A DNA stretch of 64,000 nucleotides from Brucella pseudogrignonensis (GTDB lineage Bacteria > Pseudomonadota > Alphaproteobacteria > Rhizobiales > Rhizobiaceae), in the NCBI RefSeq assembly GCF_032190615.1, contig NZ_JAVLAT010000002.1, forward strand, positions 541,001-605,000. Direction: 5' to 3'. Under the pieces are notes generated by a model. It ran no database searches. It saw only the letters and a list, made by a program, of their open reading frames with translations, and had not been told where the DNA came from. Positions 42,836-52,521 of this stretch are shown here, in pieces. Both the position numbers and the translations under genes were made by a program. Positions within the stretch are counted from its first letter, which is position 1. Every line of letters begins with the position of its first letter.

Positions 42836-44136
42836 AGAAACTGGTAAAGCGCTCCCTGCTGGCACTTGTTGCAAGCCTACCGCTGGCAAGCGGAGGAGCG
42901 GTTTCCTATGGGCAGACGCAAGCAGCTGAAGAGCCACGCAGTTTGCCGGTGCTTGAGCCTTATAAGCTCGTCCGCTCACTGCGCATGTTGCAGGATCAGC
43001 TGGTTTCCGGAAAGCCTGAAGCCGTTGTGATGCTCAACAGGCTGCTGATTTTTGTGAGCGCTGATATGGAGCGCGCTCCAAAGGAATTCTGGGACAAGCC
43101 TGAGAATATCTATGCGGCAATCATCTATCTGTTTAACGGCGGCAATCCTGATGCTGTGCGAAAGGTGCTTGCTAGATTTGATGGCGAGACAGTTCCGCAA
43201 GAACTCGTCAAAGGCGCGCTTGCCTATGCATCGGGTCAGAATATTGAGGTGGTAAAGCTGTTCTCAGTGCCGCTCTCATCACAGCTGCCAGCCGAGCTGC
43301 GCTCTTCCATCGTGCTGGTAACGGCCAGCCAGATGACGGCTTTTGATCCTGCAACGGCACTTCTGCGACTTGATCAGGTGCGGCTCGATAGTCCGGGTAC
43401 GCTTTTTGAAGAAGCGGCTATTCGTCGTTCGATGCCGATTGCAGCCAAGCTCGGTGACGCAGACAAGATCAGGATGCTATCGCGCAATTACCTGCAGCGC
43501 TTCCCGCGCTCGCCCTATATGCGTGATTTCATCAAGCAATTTGTGGATGCAGCGTTGAAACTCAATGATCGCATCGGCAATGCCGAACTGGTCAAGCTGA
43601 TCGGTACAGCTGATCCGGTCATGCAATATTCGCTTTATCTGCAGATTGCGCGCGGCGCTCTGGTGGATGGGCAGACGGAGCGCGCGCGCTTCATGTCGGC
43701 CGAGGCAAGAAAGCTTGCCGATCATCTGAAAGCTGACCCAAGCAGAGCCAATCTTTATGCCGCGGCAAGTGATGTTGCTTCGGATTCCGCCAAAGATGCA
43801 TTGCGTGAATTGTCTCAAATTTCGCCTGATCGCTTGCAGGAACGTGACAGGCAACTTCTGCAGGCGGCAGAAGCTGTTGGCTCGGTGGTGACGCAACAGC
43901 CTCCCGTTGAGGGCGCAAGAAAGCCTGTCAGAAGCGAAACTGACTTTCCGACAATGCCGATTGCTGACGGTGATGAGGCGCCCGTCGTGCCCAAGGCCCC
44001 AGCGACCCCTTCGCCTGCTGCGGGTTGGAAGCCATCCCAGCCTGCAAAGCCGGAAGATGATGTGCAGAAGACCATGGATGATGCGCGGCGCAAGCTTGCG
44101 GAAATTGATGCCTTGCTAGGAAAGACTGTTCAATGA
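42832..44136 (+). CDS. motC: Chemotaxis/motility protein MotC
   Basis: Periplasmic motility protein specific to rhizobial-type motors, thought to interact with MotB. 434 residues with signal peptide (LLALVASLPLASGGAVSYGQ), a helical-repeat body (EPYKLVRSLRMLQDQLVSGKPEAVVMLNRLL onward) and a Pro-rich tail. It overlaps motB and motD by 4 bp each. Confidence 0.92.
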   Translation: MKKLVKRSLLALVASLPLASGGAVSYGQTQAAEEPRSLPVLEPYKLVRSLRMLQDQLVSGKPEAVVMLNRLLIFVSADMERAPKEFWDKPENIYAAIIYLFNGGNPDAVRKVLARFDGETVPQELVKGALAYASGQNIEVVKLFSVPLSSQLPAELRSSIVLVTASQMTAFDPATALLRLDQVRLDSPGTLFEEAAIRRSMPIAAKLGDADKIRMLSRNYLQRFPRSPYMRDFIKQFVDAALKLNDRIGNAELVKLIGTADPVMQYSLYLQIARGALVDGQTERARFMSAEARKLADHLKADPSRANLYAAASDVASDSAKDALRELSQISPDRLQERDRQLLQAAEAVGSVVTQQPPVEGARKPVRSETDFPTMPIADGDEAPVVPKAPATPSPAAGWKPSQPAKPEDDVQKTMDDARRKLAEIDALLGKTVQ

Positions 44137-45407
44137 GCGTAGATCTTTTGCTCACTACGGCTGGAAGACTGGCTTCACTTGCCAAAAGTACAGGCGCCCA
44201 ACAGGGCGCTGTGGCAAAAGCCAATGGCGAAAATCAGGAACAGTCTGAACCGGCAAAATTGTTTGGCGCATTGCTGGAAAAGTCTCAAAACAAGCTATCG
44301 CTTGAAGGCGAGCAGAAGGATGAGACGCAGTCGGAAGATAGCGACAAAGCGGATCGCGATACGCCTGCTCAATCTTCGGTCTATGGTGTGTCGCAGAGCC
44401 TGCTTGCACTTGCTGCAGGGTTCAACAACCCAAAAGATGAGGATCAGCTTGCTGCGTGTGATAATGCCACCAAGCAGTCGATGAATGTATCGGCGCTGGC
44501 TGAAGCTGCAGATCCTGCACTGACGACTGCCGTTGCCGTTGCCGCTGACCTGCCTATGCCTGATGCAGAGCCAAAGAAGGATCAGAAGGAAAACGTTCAG
44601 GCAAACAAGCAGACGCAAGCAACAGCAGATTCCAAGGGTGCCGCAAAGCCTGAGAATTTGGCCAGCCACACTCCACCTGCTGTAACGAAAGATCAGCAGA
44701 CTGAAAGCGCCACAGACGGATCTTCTGCATCACCCAAGCCTGAGCTTACACTTCAATCCAGCAATGCCGCAGAAGCTGATCGTCCAAATGTTCAGCCGCA
44801 GCAGCAAATCGGAAAGTCTGCACCTGTTGCCGATGCAAAAGCGCCTACACCAGCAGCTCCAACTGCTGCTGCACGTATCGCGGATATCCAAGTCCTCTCT
44901 GAACGCAGCTTTGGTGCTGTGAAAACCTTGCAGATCAGGCTTGATCCGGTGGAGCTTGGTGCAGTGACTGCTCGTATTCGTCTGATTGCCGACAGCGTGG
45001 AAGTACATCTGGTGGCTGACAAAGCCCATGCTGCCGAGGCGCTGGCTGCTGATCGCTCAATGATCGAAAAAGCTTTGAAAGTTGCAGGCATTACGGACGA
45101 CACGAAAATTTCGGTCACGGTGACTGAACGCGGAGCAGTCAGTGCAGTTCAGCACAGCTCCGCAAGCCATAGTGCGGGGCAACAGCAGGCCAGCTCTCTA
45201 CAGCAAGGCCAGCAGACTTTTGACATGCAAAATGGCTCGGATGGTCGGGGAAATGCGCAGGCGCAATTTATGGGTGGTGAGGGCAGGCAGAATGGCGAAT
45301 CTGGCCAGGCAGACAGCAATAATGCACGGACTCGCTCATCGTCTGAAGCCAATGAGCGCGAAATTTCTGCTCTTTCTGGGGGCCGGAATCGCGGCCTCGT
45401 CGTTTAG
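44133..45407 (+). CDS. motD: MotD / FliK-type hook-length control protein
   Basis: Called MotD in S. meliloti and later recognised as the FliK equivalent: an exported ruler that ends hook growth. 424 residues: a long low-complexity Gln/Ala/Lys/Asp-rich part (1-250) and the C-terminal Flg_hook domain with LQIRLDPVELGAVTARIRLIADSVEVHLVADKAHAAEALAADRSMIEKALKVAG. The last 56 bp overlap the next gene in another frame. Confidence 0.92.
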   Translation: MSVDLLLTTAGRLASLAKSTGAQQGAVAKANGENQEQSEPAKLFGALLEKSQNKLSLEGEQKDETQSEDSDKADRDTPAQSSVYGVSQSLLALAAGFNNPKDEDQLAACDNATKQSMNVSALAEAADPALTTAVAVAADLPMPDAEPKKDQKENVQANKQTQATADSKGAAKPENLASHTPPAVTKDQQTESATDGSSASPKPELTLQSSNAAEADRPNVQPQQQIGKSAPVADAKAPTPAAPTAAARIADIQVLSERSFGAVKTLQIRLDPVELGAVTARIRLIADSVEVHLVADKAHAAEALAADRSMIEKALKVAGITDDTKISVTVTERGAVSAVQHSSASHSAGQQQASSLQQGQQTFDMQNGSDGRGNAQAQFMGGEGRQNGESGQADSNNARTRSSSEANEREISALSGGRNRGLVV

Positions 45408-45918
45408 TTTAGCAGGCGCTAAAGCAGAGAATATTTGCGAACGGGAAATGCATCGAGCGTCCGCCCGCTATGATGTGCCACTCGGTATTCTTTATGCTGT
45501 TGGTCTGACCGAAACCGGGCGCAAAAACTCGCTCCAGCCCTATGCGATGAACATTGAAGGAAAGGCAGAGTTTTTCCCATCTCAAGCGGCCGCTTTAAGA
45601 CGTTTCACCCAAGTACACGCCGAAGGTGCAAAACTGATTGATCTGGGCTGCATGCAGATCAATCACTATTATCATTCCAGCGAATTTCCGTCTGTCGGCG
45701 CGATGCTGCAACCAAGCCTCAATGTTGATTATGCTGCGCGCTTCCTAAAGCGTCTGCGTGAGCGCGAAGGCAACTGGACAATGGCAGTCGCGCGTTATCA
45801 CGCAGGTCCAAATAACGATCCTGCACAGAAGCGATATGTGTGTCGGGTGATGACAAATATGATCGCAACTGGCTTCGGAAATTGGACGCCTCAGGCAAAA
45901 AACTTCTGCGCTGGTTAA
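45352..45918 (+). CDS. Flagellar lytic transglycosylase (SLT domain)
   Basis: 188-residue exported muramidase: signal peptide (FLLFLGAGIAASSFSLAGAKA), then REMHRASARYDVPLGILYAVGLTETGR with the likely catalytic Glu in GLTETGR, and MQINHYYHSSEFPSVGAMLQPSLNVDYAARFLKRLR, the SLT pattern. FlgJ at 56409 lacks a muramidase domain, so this enzyme probably opens peptidoglycan for the rod, as SltF does in Rhodobacter. Start ATG 45352 lies inside motD (56-bp out-of-frame overlap). Confidence 0.85.
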   Translation: MSAKFLLFLGAGIAASSFSLAGAKAENICEREMHRASARYDVPLGILYAVGLTETGRKNSLQPYAMNIEGKAEFFPSQAAALRRFTQVHAEGAKLIDLGCMQINHYYHSSEFPSVGAMLQPSLNVDYAARFLKRLREREGNWTMAVARYHAGPNNDPAQKRYVCRVMTNMIATGFGNWTPQAKNFCAG

Positions 45919-46257
45919 TCGGAAATCCCACAAAATTGCGGGTTGTAGAGCAATGTCGTATACACGCAGCTTGTAGATATTCAGCCTGTAATTGCATGTA
46001 GCTAGATAGTATATTTTGGAGGGCAGATTTTTAAGTCCTTGTAAAGAATCGTTAAATTTCGTGAGCACGTTAACGAATTGTTAATATTTTCAGATCAAGA
46101 GTGCCAGGCCGATACAATCATGGCGATTCCTCTTAAATTAGATATTGCTAAATGCCTCCCAATTTATTGCGGGCAATTTTGTGTGGTTGCCGCTGACTCC
46201 CCCTGCCAGTTACTTCTGCCTTATTGGGGTTAACATATTGATTCGGAAGGCGGGCCG
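45919..46257 (+). promoter_or_regulatory. ftcR promoter region with imperfect dyad
   Basis: 339 bp without a gene. AT-rich sequence contains an imperfect dyad AATCGTTAA (46047-46055) / TTAACGAATT (46070-46079) whose centre CGTG-AG-CACG is itself palindromic. In Brucella the quorum-sensing regulator VjbR is reported to control ftcR; this dyad is a plausible operator but the link is inference. No good copy of the 15-bp flagellar motif is present. Confidence 0.45.
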
Positions 46258-46941
46258 ATGATCGTAGTCGTAGATGAGCGGAATATTGTGACTGAGGGCT
46301 ACTCCTCTTGGTTCAGCCGAGAAGGCATCACGACAACCGGGTTCACACCATCCGATTTCAATGAATGGGTCGAAAGCGTCCCCCATCAGGATATTATGGC
46401 TGTAGAAGCCTTCCTGATTGGCGAGTGCGAGGCTCAGAACGGTCTGCCCGCGCGTATTCGTGAACGCTGCAAGGCGCCTGTTATTGCCGTAAACGATCGT
46501 CCTTCACTGGAACACACTCTGGAACTTTTTCAATCTGGGGTTGATGATGTCGTTCGTAAGCCAGTTCACGTCCGCGAAATCCTCGCTCGCATCAACGCAA
46601 TTCGCCGCCGCACAGGTGCCTCGGCAGCATCAGGCGATGATGGAACCGAGCTTGGACCGATCCGCGTTTTCTCCGATGGCCGTGATCCACAGATAAATGG
46701 TGTGGATTTCCCTCTGCCGCGTCGCGAGCGCCGGATCCTTGAATATCTAATTGCAAACCGTGGTCGTCGCCTGAATAAGGCGCAGATTTTCAGCGCGATT
46801 TATGGCATTTTTGACAGTGAAGTCGAAGAAAATGTGATCGAAAGTCATATTAGCAAGCTCCGCAAAAAACTGCGTGAAAAGCTTGGTTTTGATCCTGTTG
46901 ATTCAAAACGTTTTCTTGGATACTCAATCAACATCGATTGA
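46258..46941 (+). CDS. ftcR: Flagellar transcriptional regulator FtcR
   Basis: OmpR-type regulator, master activator of flagellar genes in Brucella and counterpart of S. meliloti Rem. 227 residues: receiver domain (1-118) and winged-helix DNA-binding domain (~135-227; [57 protein letters not shown]). The receiver is atypical: the phosphoacceptor Asp position is Glu50 (MAVEAFL), the conserved Thr/Ser is Asn79 (VIAVND), while Asp6 and Lys101-Pro are kept. It is therefore probably active without phosphorylation. Monocistronic, with no histidine kinase nearby. Confidence 0.93.
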   Translation: MIVVVDERNIVTEGYSSWFSREGITTTGFTPSDFNEWVESVPHQDIMAVEAFLIGECEAQNGLPARIRERCKAPVIAVNDRPSLEHTLELFQSGVDDVVRKPVHVREILARINAIRRRTGASAASGDDGTELGPIRVFSDGRDPQINGVDFPLPRRERRILEYLIANRGRRLNKAQIFSAIYGIFDSEVEENVIESHISKLRKKLREKLGFDPVDSKRFLGYSINID

Positions 46942-47072
46942 GATTCGTGTCCTTTCTATCGAGCTTTCAAAAGCTCAAATCCAGTAATTTGCGGTTTTTT
47001 AAGGTAGTCTTGCCCGAGCAGCCACTGAAACTGATTGTGTCTTCAGTAAAAGCGTAAAAATTCTTCAGGCTA

Positions 47073-47087
47073 CAGTTTCACGCAAGC
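47073..47087 (+). promoter_or_regulatory. Candidate FtcR box before flgE
   Basis: ACAGTTTCACGCAAG matches 11 of 15 positions of the motA element, 48 nt before the flgE start codon. Confidence 0.45.
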
Positions 47088-47135
47088 ATGGCCCGATAGC
47101 TTATCTGCGAATTCTCAAATTCTCAGGAGTTGCCA

Positions 47136-48338
47136 ATGAGCCTCTACGGTATGATGCGGACCGGCGTTTCAGGTATGAACGCGCAGGCTAACCGCTTGTC
47201 GGCAGTCGCAGATAACATCGCGAATGCAAGCACGGTCGGCTATAAGCGCGCCGATGCGCAGTTCTCATCGCTCGTCTTGCCCAACACCGCAGCCCAGTAT
47301 AACTCCGGTAGTGTCGCGACCAATATCCGCTACGGCATTTCGGATCAGGGCGGCATTCGCTCAACAGCCTCCGCGACCGACCTTGCAATCGACGGCAATG
47401 GCTATTTCGTCGTCAGCAATGCTGATGGTACACCTTATCTCACGCGCGCAGGTTCGTTTGTGCCGGACCAGTTCGGCAATCTCGTCAATACGTCGGGTTA
47501 TTACCTGATGGGCTATCCAGCGGATGCTAATGGGAATGTCAATACAGTAGCCAATAGCTTTGATGGTTTGGAACGTGTGAACGTCAAGCAATCTGATCTT
47601 GTGGCTACACCAAGCACTTCAGGCAATTTCACGGTCAACCTACCTTCAACGGATTCGGTTGCAGATGCGGGCGAATTTAATCACAAGACATCGCTGATCG
47701 CTTACGACAATCTCGGCGGCAAGATTACACTGGACGTCTATTTTACCAAGACGGCTGACAACACCTGGGATGTTTCGATTAAGAACGCCGCAGACGGTGT
47801 TGAAGTCGGCGCAACAACGCTGAATTTTGATGGTGCAAACGGTAAGCTGCTTTCTGGCGGTGATGTTGCTGTCGATCTTACAGCCTATAATGGCCAGGCG
47901 TTGGATCTTAATCTCGGTTCGTCCAAGCAGCTCGCAAAAGATTATACGATCAGTGAAGCCGTTATCAACGGTCAGGCTCCTTCGTCCATCAAGGGCGTGG
48001 ACATCGGCAAAGACGGGTCGGTTGTCGCGCTCTATGAAAATGGCGCGCAGAAGTTACTCTATCGTATTCCGCTGGGAACGGTAGCAAGTCCGGATCGTAT
48101 GTCGGTAATCAGCGGCAACGTATTCTCGCCGAGTGCGGAATCCGGCAATATCCAGCTTGGCTTCCCTGAAGGCGGCGGCATGGGCAAAATTTCTTCCGGC
48201 GCGCTGGAAGAATCCAACGCCGACATTGCGCAAGAACTGACCGACATGATCGAAGCGCAGCGCAGCTACACCGCAAATTCCAAGGTCTTCCAGACCGGCT
48301 CCGAATTGATGGACGTGCTGGTTAACCTGAAAAGATAA
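47136..48338 (+). CDS. flgE: Flagellar hook protein FlgE
   Basis: Hook subunit, 400 residues. SLYGMMRTGVSGMNAQANRLSAVADNIANASTVGYKRADAQFSSLV is the N-terminal rod/hook motif, and ALEESNADIAQELTDMIEAQRSYTANSKVFQTGSELMDVLVNLKR the C-terminal one. The ATG at 47136 has CAGGAG seven bases upstream; the TTG at 47130 is less likely. Confidence 0.97.
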   Translation: MSLYGMMRTGVSGMNAQANRLSAVADNIANASTVGYKRADAQFSSLVLPNTAAQYNSGSVATNIRYGISDQGGIRSTASATDLAIDGNGYFVVSNADGTPYLTRAGSFVPDQFGNLVNTSGYYLMGYPADANGNVNTVANSFDGLERVNVKQSDLVATPSTSGNFTVNLPSTDSVADAGEFNHKTSLIAYDNLGGKITLDVYFTKTADNTWDVSIKNAADGVEVGATTLNFDGANGKLLSGGDVAVDLTAYNGQALDLNLGSSKQLAKDYTISEAVINGQAPSSIKGVDIGKDGSVVALYENGAQKLLYRIPLGTVASPDRMSVISGNVFSPSAESGNIQLGFPEGGGMGKISSGALEESNADIAQELTDMIEAQRSYTANSKVFQTGSELMDVLVNLKR

Positions 48339-48439
48339 ATTGAAGCGGTTTCGGTGAGGTGGTCATTCTCCCCGGAATTGCAGTTTTAAAACTGGACTGT
48401 TTTCGCAACAAAAACGGTTCGACGTAGGATGGGGATAAG

Positions 48440-49894
48440 ATGTCGCTTAGTTCTGCTCTTCTGACGGCCAAAAGTTCGCTTGCGGCAACGTCCAAGCAGA
48501 CGTCAGTCGTCTCTCGCAATATTGCGGGGGTCAATGATCCTGATTACTCGCGCCGTACTGCGTCGCTCGCTGCGGGGTCGTATGGTTCGCTTTATGTCAA
48601 TATAAGCCGATCCGCTGACGAAGCCTTATTCAACCGCTTTATCCAGTCGAGCAGCACGGCATCGTCGTCGTCTATTCTTGCAGGCGGACTTGACCGCCTT
48701 TCATCGCTTTATTCGGCAGATAATTTCTCAGGTTCGCCTTCGGCGTTGGTCGGCGATCTTCGAGATTCGCTCGAGATTTTTGCCGCCTCACCATCCAATT
48801 CGGCCCTTGGTGATAGCGTTGTTTCGACGGCGCAGTCGCTGGCCAATGCATTGAACGCAGGCTCGAAGCAGATCCAGTCTCTGCGTACCGATGCAGATAA
48901 TGAAATCGCGGACTCCGTTGCCAATATCGACGACGTGTTGTCGAAGTTCGAGAAGGTCAACCAGCAGATCGTCAGCGGCACACGCGCTGGCAACGATGTG
49001 TCTGATTTTCTTGATCAGCGCGATTCACTGCTGAAGCAGCTTTCCGGCGAACTGGGAATCACAACCATGGTTCGCGGCGATAATGACATGGTCATTTTTG
49101 CGGAAAATGGTGTGACGCTGTTTGAAACCACAGCGCGCAAGATCAGCTTCGAATCTTCCGGCGGTCTGGCGGCTGGTGTTGCTGGCAATGCGGTTCTCGT
49201 CGATGGTGTCCCGCTTACGCATGATACATTCGATCAACCTTATGGCACAGGCCGTCTGAGCGGACTTCTGCAGCTGCGCGATCAGCTTGCGCCGCAATAT
49301 CAGATGCAGCTCGACGAGATTGCTCGCGGCCTGGTGTCGATGTTTGCAGAAGCCGACCAGACTGGTGCAGGTCCAAAACTAACAGGCCTTTTCGGCTGGT
49401 CAGGTTCGCCTACCGTTCCAGGTGCGGGTGTGGCAGCTGGCCTCGCAGGCACCATCAATGTGTCATCTGCGTTTGTTGCAACCGAAGGCGGCAGCTCGCT
49501 GCTGCTGCGTGACGGCGGTGCAAACGGCGCGAATTACAACTATAATTCAACCGGCGCCAGCGGCTTTAGCGATCGTCTGCGCGCGTTGAATGAGGCGTTC
49601 TCCGAGCCGCTGACTTTCGCTTCTTCAGCAGGTCTCAGCTCAAATGCGAGCCTGATTGATTACGGTGCATCGTCCATCAGCTGGCTTGAAGGCAAGCGCA
49701 AGACTGCGAATGCCAATTTCTATTACAATCAGACTTTAGCAACGCAGGCGGATCAGGCTCTGTCCAATGCCAACGGTGTCGATATCAACACCGAGATGGC
49801 ACTGCTTCTCGATCTGGAACATTCCTATCAGGCATCAAGCCGGGTACTGACGACGGTCAACGCCATGCTTGACGAACTTCTCAGAGCGGTGTGA
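48440..49894 (+). CDS. flgK: Flagellar hook-associated protein FlgK
   Basis: First hook-filament junction protein, 484 residues. LSSALLTAKSSLAATSKQTSVVSRNIAGVNDPDYSRRTA at the start and GVDINTEMALLLDLEHSYQASSRVLTTVNAMLDELL at the end are FlgK motifs. Stop overlaps the region just before flgL. Codon pattern as for neighbours. Confidence 0.96.
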   Translation: MSLSSALLTAKSSLAATSKQTSVVSRNIAGVNDPDYSRRTASLAAGSYGSLYVNISRSADEALFNRFIQSSSTASSSSILAGGLDRLSSLYSADNFSGSPSALVGDLRDSLEIFAASPSNSALGDSVVSTAQSLANALNAGSKQIQSLRTDADNEIADSVANIDDVLSKFEKVNQQIVSGTRAGNDVSDFLDQRDSLLKQLSGELGITTMVRGDNDMVIFAENGVTLFETTARKISFESSGGLAAGVAGNAVLVDGVPLTHDTFDQPYGTGRLSGLLQLRDQLAPQYQMQLDEIARGLVSMFAEADQTGAGPKLTGLFGWSGSPTVPGAGVAAGLAGTINVSSAFVATEGGSSLLLRDGGANGANYNYNSTGASGFSDRLRALNEAFSEPLTFASSAGLSSNASLIDYGASSISWLEGKRKTANANFYYNQTLATQADQALSNANGVDINTEMALLLDLEHSYQASSRVLTTVNAMLDELLRAV

Positions 49895-49899
49895 GGCTT

Positions 49900-50946
49900 A
49901 TGAAAGCGCAATCTATTTCTACATATGGTGCAGCTTCAGCCCTCAAGGTTCTCGTCGCAAAGACGAAGGCCGAGCTTGCAAAGGCGCAGCAGGAGTCCAC
50001 CACAGGTACGGTTTTCGATGTTGGTTTGTCGCTTGGTTCCAAGTCTGGACAGACCATATCGCTGCGCAAGGAATATGATCGCCTTACCGTTCTGACCGAC
50101 ATGAACAAGCTGGTGCAGCAGCGCATGACGACAACGCAGAGCGCAACGACAACTATTATCGAAAAAACGCAGGATTTTCTGGGTGATCTGACGGGCGCAA
50201 ACAGCACTATTGAAAGTGCGCAGACTGCTGCGAAGACGGCAAAGTCGTTGTTGGATTCAGTCACGGGCCTGCTCAACACCAGTTATAACGGCGAATATAT
50301 CTTCTCAGGCGTGAATACGGATGTGAAGCCGATTGCTGACTACACGGAAGGCAGCCAGGCACAGAATGCGGTTCGCCAGGCATTTGAAGATCATTTCGGT
50401 TTTCCCATGAATGATCCGCAGGTTGCCAATATCACTGGCGACCAGATGAAGTCCTTCCTCGAAGGTGATTTCGCCGAGCAGTTCAATGATGCCAACTGGG
50501 ATGCCAATTGGTCGAATGCTTCCGATACGGTGATCAAGAGCCGTATTTCGCCGACTGAAACGGCTTCGACCTCCATTTCGGCAAATGCTGATGGTTTCCG
50601 CAAGACCATCATGTCTGCAGTGATGGTGTCCGAGTTCGCAACGATTGGTCTGAGTAATTCAGCGTTTCAGGCGCTGACAAGTCAGGCAATGCAGACCACA
50701 ACTCAGGCAATTACCGAGACGACGTCTGAACAGACAACGCTGGGTCTGGCTCAGCAGCGCACCAATGCCGCGACAATCCGGATTGGCGCACAGCAGAAGA
50801 TCCTCAATGAATCGGTTCTGGATCTTGAATCGGTCGATCCTTATGAGGCTGCAACACGCGTCAACGCACTGATGTCGCAGATTGAGACGTCATATGCACT
50901 AACGGTCCAATTGCAGAATATGAGTTTGCTTAATTATCTGAAGTAA
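49900..50946 (+). CDS. flgL: Flagellar hook-associated protein FlgL
   Basis: Second hook-filament junction protein, 348 residues, flagellin-like fold. KAQSISTYGAASALKVLVAKTKAELAKAQQESTTGTVFDVGLSLG at the start and YEAATRVNALMSQIETSYALTVQLQNMSLLNYLK at the end. ATG at 49900 has GAGG upstream; GTG 49891 is an alternative. Confidence 0.93.
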   Translation: MKAQSISTYGAASALKVLVAKTKAELAKAQQESTTGTVFDVGLSLGSKSGQTISLRKEYDRLTVLTDMNKLVQQRMTTTQSATTTIIEKTQDFLGDLTGANSTIESAQTAAKTAKSLLDSVTGLLNTSYNGEYIFSGVNTDVKPIADYTEGSQAQNAVRQAFEDHFGFPMNDPQVANITGDQMKSFLEGDFAEQFNDANWDANWSNASDTVIKSRISPTETASTSISANADGFRKTIMSAVMVSEFATIGLSNSAFQALTSQAMQTTTQAITETTSEQTTLGLAQQRTNAATIRIGAQQKILNESVLDLESVDPYEAATRVNALMSQIETSYALTVQLQNMSLLNYLK

Positions 50947-51040
50947 GACCATTTGGGTGCTGTTCGCGCTCGAAGAAGAACATCACAAATCGGGCAGCAT
51001 GATGCGGTTCGTATTGATGGTGCCGGAAAACGGAGACTAC

Positions 51041-51385
51041 ATGTATCAGCTGCGCTATGAAGACGTCATGAATGATGATATGGCGAGCGCCAAGGAACGC
51101 GAGCGGATGCTCTTTGATCGCTCGATTGAAATGCTCGCCGCCGCGAAAGCCCATGGTGCCGGATCGCGCGAAGGCATTGACGCTTCCTATTTCACAACCA
51201 AGCTGTGGACGACAATCATTGAAGATCTTGGTTCGGAAGAGAATGTGCTTCCAAAAGAACTGAAAGCCGCAATCATTTCGGTTGGAATCTTCATTCTCAA
51301 AGAGATCGAGCAAATTCGGCAGGGTGAAAGCACCGATTACGACACGCTGATCGAGATTACTCAATCTATCCGTGACGGTCTGTGA
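51041..51385 (+). CDS. flaF: Flagellin biosynthesis regulator FlaF
   Basis: 114-residue protein that works opposite FlbT in alphaproteobacteria: FlaF promotes flagellin synthesis or secretion. Starts with [32 protein letters not shown] and ends [41 protein letters not shown], typical of the family. The ATG at 51041 has CGGAG upstream; the open frame before it (from 50957) is not FlaF-like. Confidence 0.93.
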   Translation: MYQLRYEDVMNDDMASAKERERMLFDRSIEMLAAAKAHGAGSREGIDASYFTTKLWTTIIEDLGSEENVLPKELKAAIISVGIFILKEIEQIRQGESTDYDTLIEITQSIRDGL

Positions 51386-51386
51386 C

Positions 51387-51878
51387 ATGACGACGAACGG
51401 CAAATCAGCGATCCGTCTTTCGCTGCGCGCAGGCGAAAAGATTTATATCAACGGCGCGGTTTTGAAAGCTGACCGCAAGGTTTCGCTGGAGCTTTTGAAC
51501 GACGCGACATTCCTTCTGGAAAACCATGTTTTGCAGCCGGAAGAGACGACATCCCCGCTGCGCCAGCTCTATTTTGCGGCGCAGATGATCCTGATTGAGC
51601 CGGCTCTGAGGGAACAGGCGCGCAACACGTTTGCACAGATGCTGAAGGGCATGTTTGCGACGTTCAAGGATGCGGAAATCCTCAATGCGCTCAAGCTCGT
51701 TGATGAGCTGGTGCATAACGGGCGCGTCTTCGATGCACTGAAAACAATTCGCACGCAATATAAGCGTGAGGCAGAGCTGATGGGTGAAAAAGACCTGTCG
51801 GTGCCTGCCATACAAACAGAAAAGCCTATGGCAACGGCCCAAGAATCTAAGTCGGTTTTTGGAACCAGATCCGCGTAA
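51387..51878 (+). CDS. flbT: Flagellin post-transcriptional repressor FlbT
   Basis: RNA-binding regulator that destabilises flagellin mRNA through its 5' UTR (shown in Caulobacter). 163 residues; the core [63 protein letters not shown] is diagnostic. One base after flaF. Its likely target is the structured leader at 38138. Confidence 0.95.
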   Translation: MTTNGKSAIRLSLRAGEKIYINGAVLKADRKVSLELLNDATFLLENHVLQPEETTSPLRQLYFAAQMILIEPALREQARNTFAQMLKGMFATFKDAEILNALKLVDELVHNGRVFDALKTIRTQYKREAELMGEKDLSVPAIQTEKPMATAQESKSVFGTRSA

Positions 51879-51890
51879 AAACAAACAGAT

Positions 51891-51959
51891 AGAGTATTTC
51901 CTATGATTCAGTTTCAACAGGAAATGCTCTAGAGCGTCTTTTGGGACAAACAGCGCTCT
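51891..51959. repeat. Palindromic element in the flbT-flgD gap
   Basis: Two consecutive hairpins: AGAGTATTTCCT / AGGAAATGCTCT (51891-51902, 51919-51930; one G-U pair) and AGAGCG / CGCTCT (51931-51936, 51954-51959). The second is of the same AGAGCG type as the unit at 17065. Confidence 0.7.
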
Positions 51960-51972
51960 AAGGGGCAAGTCT

Positions 51973-52392
51973 ATGACGACAACATCGACAGTCGGCACCA
52001 ACAATACGACCAACAACACGGCAAATTCGTCATCAAGCAGCAGTTCTGCTGCCGCAAAGGCGAGTGTGGATTACAATTCCTTTCTGAAACTTCTCGTCAC
52101 TCAGATGCAGAATCAGGACCCCACACAGCCGATGGATGCGACGCAATATGTCTCGCAGCTTGCGACATTCTCCAATGTCGAACAGGCGGTGCAGATGAAC
52201 AGCAAGCTCGAAACACTGATCGCCAATTCCTCGCTTTCGCAGGCTGAAGGCTGGATTGGCCGCACGCTGACCAGTGCTGACGGTACAGTTACGGGTGTGG
52301 TCAAGTCTGTCACGATTCAGTCGTCGGGGATGCTTGCTGAACTCGAAGACGGCAAGACGATGCTGATCGGTCAGGGCGTCAAGATCAGTTAA
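51973..52392 (+). CDS. flgD: Flagellar hook capping protein FlgD
   Basis: Hook assembly cap, 139 residues, a short form with the conserved N-terminal part only: VDYNSFLKLLVTQMQNQDPTQPMDATQYVSQLATFSNVEQAVQMNSKLE, then a short C-terminal piece (WIGRTLTSADGTVTGVVKSVTIQ). A Thr/Asn/Ser-rich N-terminus precedes it. E. coli FlgD is ~230 residues; the truncated form is usual in rhizobia. Confidence 0.93.
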   Translation: MTTTSTVGTNNTTNNTANSSSSSSSAAAKASVDYNSFLKLLVTQMQNQDPTQPMDATQYVSQLATFSNVEQAVQMNSKLETLIANSSLSQAEGWIGRTLTSADGTVTGVVKSVTIQSSGMLAELEDGKTMLIGQGVKIS

Positions 52393-52521
52393 ACGATGTC
52401 TCCAAAGCCGGGTGCGGGTTTGGAGACAATGGCATGTGCTAAAATATGGATTGAGACGCAGTTTCGATAGTTTAACTGAACCGAAACTGTGCAAAAGCGC
52501 TGTGCGCTGAGGACCTTACCT

